A DNA stretch of 64,000 bases from Plectosphaerella cucumerina. Lineage: Eukaryota; Ascomycota; Sordariomycetes; Glomerellales; Plectosphaerellaceae. Below, piece after piece: positions 35,242-47,911 of the stretch. The notes under the pieces were generated by a model that ran no database searches, was not told the origin of the DNA, and saw only the letters and a list, made by a program, of their open reading frames with translations. A program made the translations under genes and the position numbers. Each line of letters starts with the position of its first letter. The first letter of the stretch is position 1. The stretch spans positions 3,782,001 through 3,846,000 of the forward strand of contig JAGPXD010000001.1 of NCBI GenBank assembly GCA_020746995.1, in the 5' to 3' direction.

Positions 35242-37041
35242 ATGGCAGGTCACCAGCCGTACCTGTACGAGCCGATGGGCCGGCAGGACAACCGTTTCCC
35301 TCAATCTACATTTGATCCAAAGGCCATAACACGAGCAAGCTTCGAGCCGCGCCAGCCGCGCCCGCGGCAAGACGGCCCTCTTGTTTCATTCAACAGGCAC
35401 CCAGAGTTGGTTACCCATCGGTCTTGATGTTCACTTTGAGAGCTCCCTACTGACTGATGATTGAGTGCGCACATGGTGTTGACTCATCGGTCGAATGACT
35501 ACCAGTCCTTGAGCCCGAGGATCAAGACGTTGATCAAGTGTTTGCGGGTGCTGCAGCTCGCTCTGCGGGTGCTGCAACTCATCGGAGCCGCCGGCATTCT
35601 TACGCTCTACATCCTCATGACCAACGTGCCGACAGTCGCAGCCTGGGTCTTGAGAATTGCGGTAAGTGCGCCTTTCGAGTTCCATCCAACTGCCTACTGA
35701 CCGACGGCTCTGTGTCGGCCATTTCAGCCTGGAGTTGCTGTGTTTCACTGCTCCTATGGCATCTACCACATGGCCAGGCGCGCGGGTGGCCGTACCCCGG
35801 CAAGCTCTGCAGCATACCAAGTGTTCGCAGGCGTCTCAGACACATGCCTCATCCCAATCTACGCCTTTGGTGTGGTTGTCGTCCGGGGCCAAGGGTCAGA
35901 ATGGTCCACCCGACTCTCCAACCCGGACCTGATGCAATACTTCCTGCCTGCGGCCGAGTATGCCGCCCTTGGCTGCGGTATACTGCACCTCATCACCCTG
36001 TGCGTCTCCGTCTGGCTGGGAGTCATGTTTCGCAAGATCGCTCTCATGCCCCCGGATCTCAATCCCCTCGAGGATCGCTTCACCACTCGTGCCAAGCACC
36101 GGCGCAACAAGTCAAGTGTGGCTACGACGGCGACACTGGAAAGCGAGAAACGCCTCTCCACGCCGTATTCGGATCAGAGACATTCTGCCACATCCCTCAA
36201 CGACGTTTCGCGGCCCCCAACGATTCCGTTCCTGCGGACAAGGACGAACTCTGGCGACTCGCATTTCAGTCGAGATTCTCGTGTGGACCTCCCGAGCCGG
36301 CAGTATCAAATCGTCCCCGCGAACGCTTCACCACGTGCCTCGATTGTGTCAACGATCCCCAGGCGATCGGCCGTGGGACTTCCCACATCCCGCAACTCAT
36401 ACACTGCTGTTTCTTCCATGGGCCCAGACGAGTTGCCCGATAGTCCGCCAAGCCGACCTCAGCCACGCGACACGGACAGCCATCCTCTTGCCGACTCACA
36501 CCATCGCCCGGCCAAGTTTACCGAAACCTGGTGCGCCACAGATTCACTCATCTCTCGCACACAGCACCGCAATCGAATGCTGGCCAAGGGCGAGACACAG
36601 AGGCAGCGTACCGACCATCCGCAAGCATACGAAGCTGTTGGTGGTCGATACGATTCTCGCGAGGACGGCTCCGATTCGGAACCCGATGAGCGCGACGTCA
36701 CAAGCCGCGACTATGAAGCCGACAGCAACGGAACGCTGCATCCCGAGCCACTCGGATCCAACCCGCCGAGACCTCGCGATGAAGCATCCAGGATGGTGCC
36801 ACATCCATTACATCCTCGGAGTAGCTTCGCAGAACGTGAGAACGGGTTTTTCTCCAAACCATATGGCCAGCTGAAGCCTGCCACGCCACCTGTGATGGTC
36901 GGCAATGGCCGGCAGGTGTCCTCCGGCAACGACTACGCCCATCAGAGCACCTTGGGGATTGGACGACGCAACGTTAGCGGAAAAGTGGCGGAGGAAGGCC
37001 GTGCTGTGCAGGGTCGTTGGCGGAGCACTCTTGACACCTGA
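35242..37041 (+). CDS. Fungal membrane protein of unknown function, four TM segments with long polar tail
   Basis: Exons 35242-35405, 35466-35661 and 35728-37041 give 557 residues. I do not know a function. Four hydrophobic segments are seen at about 86-108, 112-130, 150-172 and 198-221. They are followed by about 330 residues of Ser/Arg/Pro-rich, probably disordered cytosolic tail with many candidate phosphorylation sites. The segment DLNPLEDRF directly after TM4 and the HMVLTHRSNDYQSLSPR stretch before TM1 resemble, from memory, a conserved Pezizomycotina hypothetical family. Intron 1 (35406-35465) has a GTTGGT donor and a GAG acceptor chosen because it yields NRHPDAHMVL; this join is the weakest part. 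The tandem-TM layout is MARVEL-like but this is not established. Confidence 0.8.
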
Positions 37042-37219
37042 GCATGTCACGAACTGCTCAACTCGCAAGAAGCTCAGAAGGGTCACCGGGGTGAGGGGCA
37101 GGAGGTTTTGTATTTCCGTTCAGCTACATCAATGTAACTCGCATCTGCCCGAGGATCGCCGAGACAAGGGGTCATGCTGGATATGACTGAACGATGGAGG
37201 CGATGTTGCGAAACATGTT

Positions 37220-40200
37220 CTAGCTCCCGTCACCACCTGAGTACTCGGCCCAAAGAGGTCGCTCCTGAGCGACGTCGTCCTCCTGCCAGCACTTTGCGTC
37301 CCAATCTTGCAGCCCACACAGATGTCGCATAGTGGGCCGGCCATGCGGGCAGTTCCAGGGTTTGTCCAACTGACCCATGTGCCTCACCAAAGTCCCCATT
37401 TGTTGTCTTGTCAGGGCTCTGCCGATCATGATGCTGCTCCGACATGCTCGCATGGCGAATATCTTGCGGACCTTGGACGGACGAGGAACCTGGCTAGCAA
37501 CGGAGTTGGTGTCGTCTCCGAGCAGGGAGATGAGCTCTTCGAGGTCGTCCAAAGAGAATGTAGTCTCCCGGCTGAGTGGTAGTGCCACCAGTTCACATCG
37601 TGATCCCACAGCGTGTGAGCCCGACTCGTCGATGCGAACTTGGAACCCGTTTCGTTCCAGCGCCGTGATGTTTTCTTTGACGATTTCCTCCTCCAGCGCA
37701 GTAAGATCGAGCCGTTTCGGATGGACGAGGCGCTGTGATTGAAGGACTGTGGTAGCTTGCAGCCTCTCGAAGTTGAATTTTTCGTCAGAGGCATGTTGGT
37801 CGATGATGAAAAGCTGATCCCCAGATGACGGGCTGTCTTCGTTACCGTCGACAGATGTCGCATGTCTCATGGCGAGAATGAAACCCAAGTTGAACTGTCC
37901 TACTAAAGTCATCTTCGCAAAGTCGGCCTTGGTGACTATCAGAGACAGGGTTTCCTCGGCATCCTCGGCCTCAAGTCCTTGAGCGACATCCTTGCGATGA
38001 AGGCTGCTTGCGCTTCTCTCCTCTCGAAGGCGCATGCCGGCAGCTGCTGCTCTCATCTCGTCGACACAGAGTCCGATGCGCTGCGAAAGATGGGCAGTAG
38101 CATATCTTCCCTTTTCAGCCCTCTGAGGTCTATTTTGTCCCAATTCTGGGGGAGCCGCGTTCGGAAGGGAGCTCTTTGTGCGGCCAAGCAGACCTTGCAG
38201 CTCGGTGGTGCTTGAGTGGCCTGTGTCCTGTGACTCGTGTTTAGAAGGGGATCTAGAACTTGTTGAGGGCTGTAGGTGTGCCACGGCAACGGGAACCATG
38301 TCTTCCTCGCTGGCTGAGTCGGAAGCTTGACGTGCTCGGTCAATCACAGAGTTAGAATCTGTTGGCGAAGTGAGGGCCCCTTCAGACGATCGAGGATCGT
38401 TTATTGATGGGTCATCCACAGAGGGGGTTTCACGACCTTGGGGAGGACGTCCAGACGGCGACTCGGGGCCTTCTGCAGCATCGTGACTGGTTGGGAAAAG
38501 TGGCATCGAGGGAAGTGTTCGTTGGGCCAAGCGTCTTGTCGCAGGGGTCGATCTGGTGTCCTGGTCGTCTTGACATGAAGTAGTGTCGTGATCGTGATCG
38601 TCACTCTCGTCCGAGTGCATGGATACTGCCGTCAAAGTCTTCCCACGCCCGACTGGGGAGCCGCGCAAACCACGTCTACTCCCAACGCCTAGGTCGCCTG
38701 GCATGGGCGACATGTTCCGCGATTCTTCATCGCTGACGCCTGTACGAGAACCACCAGATCGCTTCTCTGTACGTGGAACTGTCCAACCAATCTGACTGAC
38801 ATTGGGGGATTCAGGTTCCCCGTGGGCCATGGACTCTGTATCTTCCATTTGGCCAGATGGGAAAGATTCAGACTGTTCTGGGGGCTCTGATGTCGTGGCC
38901 ATCCAACGACTCATGAAATTCAGCGAGCGGCCACTTTCCAGGGCCGAGGACGAAGATGGGATCACACGTCGCTTCGAGGACCGCCGGGTCTCCGTTTCTG
39001 CCCGAGTCTGGTAAGACTGCCGAAGTGGCTCATCCTCCTGGGCGTCATCCAGGATTGGCGGTTCAGTGTCGCTGACTTTGCTGTTCCTCAAGCTCCTGTC
39101 GTCCGCGACTATGGGCGTGCCGCCAGACCTGGTCCCGGGTGCATCATGAGAGATGGTGGCTGGTGTAAAAAGTTGGGATCTGGGAATAGAGTAATCTTGC
39201 TGCTCAAAGATTTGCACGAGCGCCGCCCGGAGTTCCTCCAGCATGCTGCCCTGCTCATGCAACAAGATGGTGCGCTTGTCGGGGCTGACGTTTACATCGT
39301 AGAGATGGGTGTCGAGGCGAATGTCTGCCAAGATAAACGGTGACTGTGACGGGTTGTGTATTCTGTAGACTTCGTTGAAGATTTTGGAGAATTGTGGCAG
39401 CAAACATGGTCTGCTGTTGACGAAAAGCATCTGGCGGTCGGGAGTTTGACGGCCATCACCCTGCACAGGGCGGCTCACGAACCCTCGTACATGAACATGG
39501 GCATTTTCTTGAGATGATTTTCCTCCTCTTGAGGCAAGCGTGGGCTGGAACTCGAGATGGGCATCTAGTTCGAGGAGCGCGCTCATCGTCTTGGTGCCGA
39601 AAATATTGATGATGTTCTCTCGAGTGGTAGGGTTGCCTTTGGTGGAAAAGAGCACGATGCGCTTTCCTTTGCTTGGCTGCTGGGATACAGTAAACTTGAG
39701 ATTGGTTTGTATGCAGGCATACTGATTCAGGAGGGTGACTGCCTTGTTCCATTCTCGCTTGATGTTGCGTTCCAGTTCTCGGCGGCGCACTGGGAGGTTA
39801 TGGAACAAGTTCTGCACAGTGACGATAGTTCCCTTCTGACCAGCGACGATGGCCTTCCGGCCAAGTCTACCCGAGGAATCGAAGTCAAGCTTGGTCGCCT
39901 TGGGGGCGTCTTCGGCAACGCAGGTGGTGATGCCGAGGTTGGAAAGAGCACAGAGCGAAGACAGGGCCTCGCCACGGAACCCAAAAGTTTCTAGCGTGTC
40001 CATGTCCGAGAATTTGGCCAGCTTTGAAGTGTAGTGCTTCAGCGCGATGGTTTCATAATTCTCGGGTGAGATGCCGGTGCCGTTGTCCTGGACTTCGATA
40101 CTCTCCAGCCCTTGGTTCTTGAATCGAACATCCACGATAGACGCCCCGGCATCAAGGCAGTTCTCGACCAATTCCTTGACAACGGAACAGAGGTCTACAA

Positions 40201-40318
40201 TGACTTGGCCAGATTGTATCTGGTGCACCTGAGCGACGATGTCAGTGCATCGTTGCCGTGGCCCTCAAGCGCCGTAGGTACCCACCGTGGACGGCTCTAT
40301 TGCCTTGATCGTTGCCAT
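37220..40318 (-). CDS. PMS1: DNA mismatch repair protein Pms1 (MutL-alpha endonuclease subunit)
   Basis: Exons 40286-40318 and 37220-40228 (minus) give 1013 residues. Pms1 pairs with Mlh1 and nicks the strand to be repaired. The start MATIKAIEPSTVHQIQSGQVI leads into the GHKL ATPase: ELVENCLDAGA, DNGTGI and TFGFRGEALSSL. A long Ser/Glu-rich linker follows (about 380-760). The C-terminal domain has FNLGFIL and the metal-binding endonuclease motif DQHASDEKFNFE near 821, then ACRSSIMIG and the zinc-site CPHGRP near 972. All catalytic motifs are present, so it should be an active nuclease-type MutL. The first exon has only 11 codons. It is convergent with the four-TM gene (178 bp) and divergent from BST1. 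Confidence 0.96.
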
Positions 40319-41040
40319 TGCAGGTCATATGGCATACCAGACTGGCGACTGCCGGGGGAATACGTCGCAGGCAACCTGGACAGTAGTAGTAATTCGTAGG
40401 TTGGTTGTTGGGTGTAATGCGCCTGGCCTTAACACCCTGGGTCTTGTCACTCTTGTGCCAGTACCATGTGAGGTCTCAGTTGCTGACCGGGGGCGTGGAC
40501 CTACCTTAGGTACCTAGCTCTGGGCTGCAGCTCAACACCTCACCTCAGCTACCGGGGGAGCACAGACACACATGAGGTTTAAGTATCGGTTTTACCAGCT
40601 ATAAGTTAGTAGTCTGGGTACTTGTCTATCTATTTTAAGTATATAAGTATATCTATAAGAAGCTATATTATATAGTAATTAATATATTTAAAACTACTAA
40701 TTATCTATATTCTACTTCTTAAAATCTTAAAGTAAGATATTTTAAATTAGATTAATACAGAACTCTATTTCTTTTAATTTCTCACTAATACTACTGTCTG
40801 TGGCGGCTTAGGTTCTAGCACCTTAGTTTAGCTTTGGCTGGCGAAATCGAGCAGGTACGTACCCTGCCTTACCTCAGCCAAGATGGTCAGGCACGCTGTT
40901 CCGGTGTCTCCGAACCAGGGACGATCCAATGGAACACAAACAAATTGTCGCGCTCGAATTCACTTGCGCCGAGACTCTCGATTGAGCCCGTCGTTGCCTG
41001 GCTCTGTGACCACACAGGGACGTAAAGGCCCAACGTCCCA
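40319..41040. other. Divergent region PMS1/BST1 with an AT-rich island
   Basis: 722 bp. About 40,580-40,790 is strongly AT-rich and resembles the 17.8 kb island; probably a decayed repeat. An exact AGGTACCT palindrome is at 40508-40515. No gene seen. Confidence 0.5.
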
Positions 41041-44000
41041 ATGAAGGGACGCTCATCCCGACCCAGAGAAGATGGCGACAGTACTTCGCCCTGCGTCGCG
41101 ACGGCGGGCGATCACATCAATGCCGAAGAGCATCACGCTGTCGACGACATCAGCCAGGGAGGCACAATTGCCACGGCCCGAACCACACAACGGACCTCTA
41201 CCACCAGGCCGTCCCCGACTAGACCCAGGAAGCCGTCGTCGTACAGCTGGGAGCCACAGGCCCGCGGCACAGAAGCATACAACGAATTGCGCCCCCATAC
41301 ATTGCATTCGTCGTCAGGGGATCCTACCAACTCCGCCGGCACGAGTCCCAAATCCGACATTGTACACAATACACTTCGCCCCCTCGACGCGTCCGAAGCC
41401 GATACACCGCATGGCCGCAAGGTCCCATCCCCTCGCAGCACCTCACACCACCCTCGCCTCGGGGCCCCATGCTCGCTCACGACGCTGGTGGTTATCACGA
41501 CCCTCATCGGGATTGCCATACTCGGCGGCATCGTATCCTCGTCCCAGTCTCTCCAGCTAGACCAGAAGGGCTGTCGCATGTCGTACATGCGACCATCATA
41601 CATACACCTGAAAGAATTCGACACGGAACATACCCGGTTCGCAACAAAGTACTCGCTACATCTGTACCGAGAACAAGGGATCGACGACGGGAGACGGGTA
41701 GGTTCAGAGCTGCTCCGGAGCTCGCGTAGTGAAACCTTCGCTGACGTCCGGGCATAGCTTCGAGGTGTTCCCGTTCTGTTCATTCCTGGAAATGCTGGCA
41801 GCTACCGACAAGTGCGGCCGATTGCCGCCGAGGCCGCTCGTTTCCACCATGACTTCCTTGAGACAAGCCAGACCGAGTCGACAAGCAGCACTCCCAACCT
41901 GGACTTTTTTACTGTCGACTTCAACGAGGATATCACAGCGTTTCACGGACAGACATTGCTCGACCAGGCCGAGTATCTGAATGAAGCCATTCGTTACATC
42001 ATTGCCCTGTACCTCGACCCTCGCATGTCGTCCCGACAAGCGCAGCTTCCCGACCCAACGTCCGTTTTGATTCTTGGCCACTCCATGGGCGGTATCGTCG
42101 CTCGGACTATGCTGAGCATGTCGAACTATCAAGCGGACTCGATCAACACCATCATCACCATGTCGGCGCCACACTCACGTGCCCCCGTCACCTTCGACAA
42201 TCAGATCGTTGACATATATGGAGACATCAACGACTATTGGCGCAAGTCATACTCCCAAAAGTGGGCAAACAACAACCCCCTGTGGCATGTCACTTTGATT
42301 TCCATTGCTGGAGGTGGCCTGGACACGGTTGTTCCTTCAGACTATGCCAGCATCGAGTCAATTGTCCCCGAAACGCACGGCTTTACCGTCTTCACAACCG
42401 GAATCCCTACTGTATGGACAAGTATGGACCACCAGGCGATTCTCTGGTGCGATCAGTTCCGAAAGGTGGTCACACGCGCTCTGTATGATGTGATCGACGT
42501 ACGCCGAGCCTCACAGACGCGGCCGAGGGCAGAACGCATGCGTGTGTTCCGCAAATGGTTCCTGACTGGTCTCGAAAACAAGGACGACAGGATGCTGTCT
42601 TCTCGAGCACCAACAACCCTCCTCACAGTCCAGGAGGGTGCAAATACCATTGCTGCATCGGGCGAGCGTCTGGTCCTGCGGCATGTTGGAGAAGCCGGCA
42701 GGCCAATCGCCCACCTTCTTCCCGTCCCGCCGCAAGGGTCCCCTGAAGGCCATCGCTTCACACTGCTCACAGACATTGCCATCGACAAGGCGGGTGAGCA
42801 AGGACGGTTAGAGGTCCTTCTTTGCTCGACACCCGTAGCGGAGCTCCCCGAGTCACCCGCGATGATTGAGCTTGACTTGCGACAGTCTACGGCTGGCGAG
42901 CCGTTCAGGCTGATATGCAAGAGCGCGTCGCCTGATTTTGTCGCACTGCCAGCATCTACACTCGAATCAAAACATCCTTTTGATCTCGGCGCTGCTGCCG
43001 AGAGCCGACAGATGTCCTTCCTCGACTACGATGCCGAAGACTTGAACGACCACGAATACATTGCTGTCATTGACAAATCCACGAGGTTGTCAAAGGGCTT
43101 CGTCTTTGCCGAGTTTAGCGACTCCGAGGACCTAAGCCGAGTCAGTCTGGACTCGCCTCGACACCTCTTGACATCAAGTTCCGCTATCAACTTGTCGCCC
43201 GAGAGGCCCCTGACGACCACAATTCATTTTCCCAAGTTGCGGTCGAGTTTGCTGGCTTACAGGATCACCATCAGGCAGGGAGAGTGCAGTCAAGGGGCAC
43301 TCTTCGCTCCCCTGGTCCGACAATATCTTGTACAACCCTACGAGTCCAAATTCTTCGTCAACGTTGGAAGTGCAGATATAAGTTTGCATGGAGTTACGCC
43401 ATTCGTCCCGCCACCAATGGCGCCCAAACCTCTCGACGAACAAGGCTTGTCTCTGCAACTATGGTCCGATCCCACATGCCGCTCGGAGGCAGAAGTCCGT
43501 CTAGACATTGACATCCCTGGCAGTCTCGGAAAGCTTTCCATGCGGTTTCGCACGGTCTTCGCTGCTTTCCCGCTTCTCGTCGTCACGCTGGTACTCCGCA
43601 AGCAGTTCCAAGTCTATGACTCCACCGGAAGTTACATTTCCTTCTCAAGCAGTCTCGACCTCTGCCTTAGACACTCTCTGCCGCTCATGCTGCTTTCTCT
43701 TACACTACTCTCGCTCTCGCTGAGAGGGTCCGATTCATCGGCATTGGGCATTGTCTGGGACGCGTGGAACCTGACACCACCGGCCACCGATCTGCGCAGC
43801 AACGACCTGCTCACCGGCACGCAAGAACCTTTCTTCTGGTACCTTGTACCCCTGATCGGGGCTGTCTGTGTTGGTGTCTGCGCTGTGCTTCACTACGCAG
43901 TCGTGGCGTTGACTTACATCATGAGCCTCCTTTACGGTTGGACCATGTCATGTCTCTCCCGTTCGAACGCCGAAGGACGACGCCGGCTGCTGCCAACCGC

Positions 44001-44598
44001 ATTCTCACCTTCGCCGCCTAGACGCCGGGCCATTGTCATCGCCATCCTACTGGTCCTCGTCACCACTTGCATCCCTTATCAATTTGCATATCTGGTGGCT
44101 TGTTTGTGCCAACTCTTGACCACGATGCGGGCCCTCTGGATTACGAACGAGGTGCCGTCGCCTACCAGTCGCAACTTCTACAATTACTCGCACTCTCTTC
44201 TACTCCTCATGCTGTGGGTTCTGCCCATCAACATGCCCACGCTCGTGGTCTGGCTCCGCAATTTGCTGGTCCAATGGTTCACCCCCTTCTCATCACATCA
44301 CAACGTTCTCTCGATTATGCCGTTTTTGCTCCTGGTAGAGAACCTATCCACGGGCAACATGATCCCACGAGCACGCGGTCGTCTCAAGCATCTCACGAGT
44401 GTTCTTCTGTTTGGCACAGCCGTCTATGCCGCCTTGTATGGTGTGTCATATGCTTACATGCTTCACCACCTTGTCAATATCGTTGCAGTATGGCTGGTGG
44501 CACTGCATTCCACGGCAAACCAGTGGTCACTCGGCGGTGCTGGGTCACTTTTGGGCTTCGGGGGAGACGTGCAGTTGAAGCGGAGCAAGGCACCATGA
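41041..44598 (+). CDS. BST1: GPI inositol-deacylase Bst1/PGAP1
   Basis: Exons 41041-41697 and 41758-44598 give 1165 residues. The enzyme sits in the ER and removes the acyl chain from the inositol of newly attached GPI anchors, a step needed for efficient ER exit. An N-terminal signal anchor is at about 145-167, followed by KGCRMSYMRPSYI. The splice joins GIDDGRR to LRGVPVLFIPGNAGSYRQVRPIAAEAA, the conserved oxyanion region. The lipase box GHSMGG puts the nucleophilic Ser at about 328. AIL-D-H elements follow (MDHQAILWCDQ). Luminal beta-rich domains and about seven hydrophobic segments make up the C-terminus. The 140-residue polar N-terminus before the anchor is longer than in yeast but usual for filamentous fungi. 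Confidence 0.95.
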
Positions 44599-45056
44599 GC
44601 TGGGGTCTGTTGATGTAGATGCACCCATCACGACTTGTTGCTGGGTAATTCTTTGGGCGGAGAAGTCCGATGTCATTCTGTTTTAATGGTTTGTTGGTTG
44701 GAACATTAGCCTCGGCGCTTTCATGTCTCTGTGGCAGGGACTTTTGCAGTGGCTTACATCAGTATTCGGCTTTAGAGAGGTGGTTGTAATCAGTGCGACG
44801 GAGCCTGGTGGATGGATGCTGATAGACGATTATGTACGGGAATAGCCAGGGCCTCGATGGCCGGAAAGGCCTTGTAAGTATACCATCATCTTCTCAAGAA
44901 GTGGCCCTCGGGAAGCGTTCTATTGTGGCGCTCGTGAAGGGAGTCAAGTCGCGATATATCTATGTGAGTTCATGTCTATGAGTACCCCGTCTGTTTGCGT
45001 ACATATGAGAAAACGACCATGGAGCCTGCCCAATGCCATCTGCCAAAATCATGCCA
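44599..45056. other. Convergent intergenic region BST1/MCH1-like
   Basis: 458 bp of 3' sequence for both genes. No repeat, RNA gene or supported open frame seen. Confidence 0.5.
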
Positions 45057-47093
45057 TTAGTCCTCTTGCCCTGCCTTGTCCTCCTTTGCCCAAGCCACTC
45101 GCTGGTGGCGGATCACCCAGAGTGTGACAGCCAGCCCCACGGCGCAAGCGCTCAGAGTGACCAAATAGGCGGAGTGGTAACACTCGATGCCGTCATGACA
45201 CACAAGTTCGCCTCCCGGTTCTTGTACACTGTGCTTGTCGAACACAGTGCCATAGAAGAGGTTGAAGATGTTCCCAGATACAACAGGTGACAGTGTCATG
45301 ACGCCCCAGTTTTGGCTCAAGCCGTGGATCCCAAAGGTCTCCGCGACAATGGACGGAAAGACGCCGAACAAGATGCCATACTATGCAGCAGAGTTAGCGA
45401 GTGTACGGGGACAAAAACGATCCGCTGGACGAGAATCTGAGAAATGCGGCGAAATGAGCTCAGGGGTAGCATACCGCAAGTCCCGAAAGACCAGAGACAA
45501 AACCGAGCATGTGTGGGTTTTCAATGTTGAGAGCACAAAGTTGCGCCACAGAGAATATCAGACTCGAAACAACCAGGCACCAGACACGACTGCCGCCCAG
45601 TGCCTTGACGATGATATCAGATCCGACACCTGCGGCGCGGCATTGTCAGCAGCGGCGAGAGAAACTTTACGACGTGGGGATACTAACCGCTGAGGAGTCG
45701 CCCAGCAAAGCTGCAAATAGAAAGTATGGAGACATGCATCTGCTGGCGAGCAATGATGAAGCCCTCGTCCGCAGACGCGTCCCAGTGACGCCAGAGAGCA
45801 TTCACTGTCTACAGCGTGGAGTGTTAGCCCTACTTGTTGGTCCATGGCCTAGGATCAAGTTCGTGAAGCCCTGAGAGCGGGAACATGGGCCCCATTCGCA
45901 GAGGGGGAAGGGGGCAGAGGGAGGCATGTTCTGTCAAGGCGGCGTCGACTGAAGTGAATGCCGGGGTGCTGCTTACATGTCCAATATTGTTGATAGTCAT
46001 CAGTCCAATGCCGGTGAGTATGCCCATGATGCAAAACAACTGCCAGAAGTCGACCATGCGGAGCAACTGAAGGCCACGAATATCTACACGATGGGAGCGG
46101 TCCAAATCAACACTGTTCTGGACGAAGACATCGCCGGGCATGGATGACGAAGAAGACGAGACCAGCGATGATGTCTCATCCGCGAGTTCATCTTGCAAGG
46201 ACGATTGATCTGGCGCCCTCTGTTCGACAACTGGAGTGCGGGAATCCGGGAGGACTGCCTGCCACTCGGGGTCCTCGGTGTTGGTTGCAGCAGATCCAGG
46301 CGTGGGCGACATACCAGGTTCATCTCGGCTCAGTGTCCGAGCGCCGTGCCGATGCTGGTGATACTTTGCATCCTCCGAGGAAGTTCTGTACAACTCTTGG
46401 GAGCCCAGCAGAGGATCCGGTCGAGGGATGGCCTTGTAACTCGCGTGAGGAAGTACGCGGAGGAAAAAGAAACCAGTAATGGTAAGGCCAAAGGTGCCGA
46501 TGGCAAGCGTGGCGAGAAAGGCGCTCGTGTCGCCAGGGAACAATACAGCGCCGAACAAGGAGAAGAAGAATGCGCTCAGGCCAAATGCGGCAAGGGGGAA
46601 AGCCGTGGCCGTGCCTCGATGATGCGGCCAGTTCAGGGCAGATGTTTTGACTGCGGCAGCGAAAGCCATGCATCCGCCAAGGCCAGTCAGGAAGTTGAAG
46701 AAACAGAGAAGCCCGACAGCTCCAGAGCCATGATCATAAGCCTGGTGCAGCGGGAAGTAACCCAGGGCCAAGAGGACCGCCCCGGCAACCACGGCGGGTC
46801 TGGGGCCTCGGTGGTCGACGAAGATTCCAATGGGGACACCGAGCAAGTACATGCCGAGGTTCCCGGACAAGCCGATCAGGTTGCTCTGCGTCGACGTGAG
46901 CTTAAGGCGGTCGGCGAACTGAGGCGCCCAAGCAGAGTACACATACTGTGAGTGCATGGTGAGTACAACCGCTTCAAGTTCAGGTGGGTGCAGATGCGAG
47001 GGGACTCACATTGGTGCCGCAAGCAAGCGAAATCACAGTAGCAGCGACGCTTGCAATGATCCGCCCCCGATGGCTTTCCCCACGTTCCGTCAT
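45057..47093 (-). CDS. MCH1: Major facilitator transporter, MCH1-like (monocarboxylate-transporter homologue)
   Basis: Five exons on the minus strand: 47010-47093, 45977-46945, 45688-45808, 45475-45629 and 45057-45380, giving 550 residues. The N-terminus MTERGESHRGRIIAS leads into TM1, spliced to YVYSAWAPQFADRL and GNLGMYLLGVPIG. Twelve TM segments are expected in two bundles. The central loop (about 230-330) is long and acidic/Ser-rich. The second bundle starts at FWQLFCIMGILTGIGLMTINNIG; exon 3 gives RQQMHVSILSICSFAGRLLSG and exon 5 GILFGVFPSIVAETFG. Yeast Mch1 is a vacuolar-membrane protein that does not measurably carry monocarboxylates, so no substrate is claimed. The 168-nt intron 2 is unusually long here. 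All five exons sum to a whole number of codons. Confidence 0.88.
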
Positions 47094-47911
47094 GATTGAA
47101 GTTATGAGAAGGACAGTCGAAAAGAGCCCGGGCCCCGAGCGCTCTTGGTCAAATGGGGTGGGCACAGTCGTCGTGTCGGTGACAACTTGAACCAGTGATC
47201 ACGGTCGCTGGTCATGGGTTCCCGGTGGCACCCCTCTCTCTTATAGCCACAATTAGAAACAGTGAGCATGAGACCCCATGTGACAGTGTCGAGTTCGAAA
47301 GAGGGCAGGTTGATGTCCTGGTTTACCGCGCAGCGGAGAGACAACACAGTTGAACAGTTGTTCAGGCGGGATGAGGTTCGTTTGCAGCGGTGTCCCGAAG
47401 CACGATAACCCCCTTCTAAGTTTAGACCGGATAACGCCAACGCCGTTATCTCCCGTCGCCGATAGTCGGAGCCCCACTAGTAGCATGATGACAGCTCGGG
47501 CGTCGGTCTCACACTGTCTGTTTGTCTGTCAGATGGGACTGCTGCACATACGTATGGACTCAAGACAGTCCGGTATATGGGGGTTTTGAACGACCTAAGG
47601 CAGTAGGTTAATTGCAGGCCATCATAGATACTTCCCATATCAAGTAAAGTACGGCACCATAACACAAGTAAGGTCAACAAGGACATATGGCAATGACGTA
47701 CCCACATCACCAGGTGCCAGGTCTAAGGTGCCGAGCGCTTATGTAAGGAACACGCGGTTCAGAGCCTCAACGGCTCCTGCCTCGAGGTCACCGGACACGA
47801 AATAACCCACCATCACCAGCGTCTCATCCTCAACGCGAAGCCGACCAACACACCAGAACCAAACACGCACAACGGGCAAAGACACACGCTCGACTTGATT
47901 CGACCCTCAAT
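47094..47911. promoter_or_regulatory. Divergent promoter region MCH1-like/TMS1
   Basis: 818 bp, normal composition, no gene or repeat supported. Short frames at 47,100-47,700 on both strands lack introns, codon bias or motifs. Confidence 0.4.

Noticed and set aside
35400..35500. Possible tandem duplication of a THRS-coding segment across intron 1 of the four-TM gene
   Set aside because: The likeness is short (about 12 bases). The first copy falls inside the proposed intron, and chance similarity is enough.
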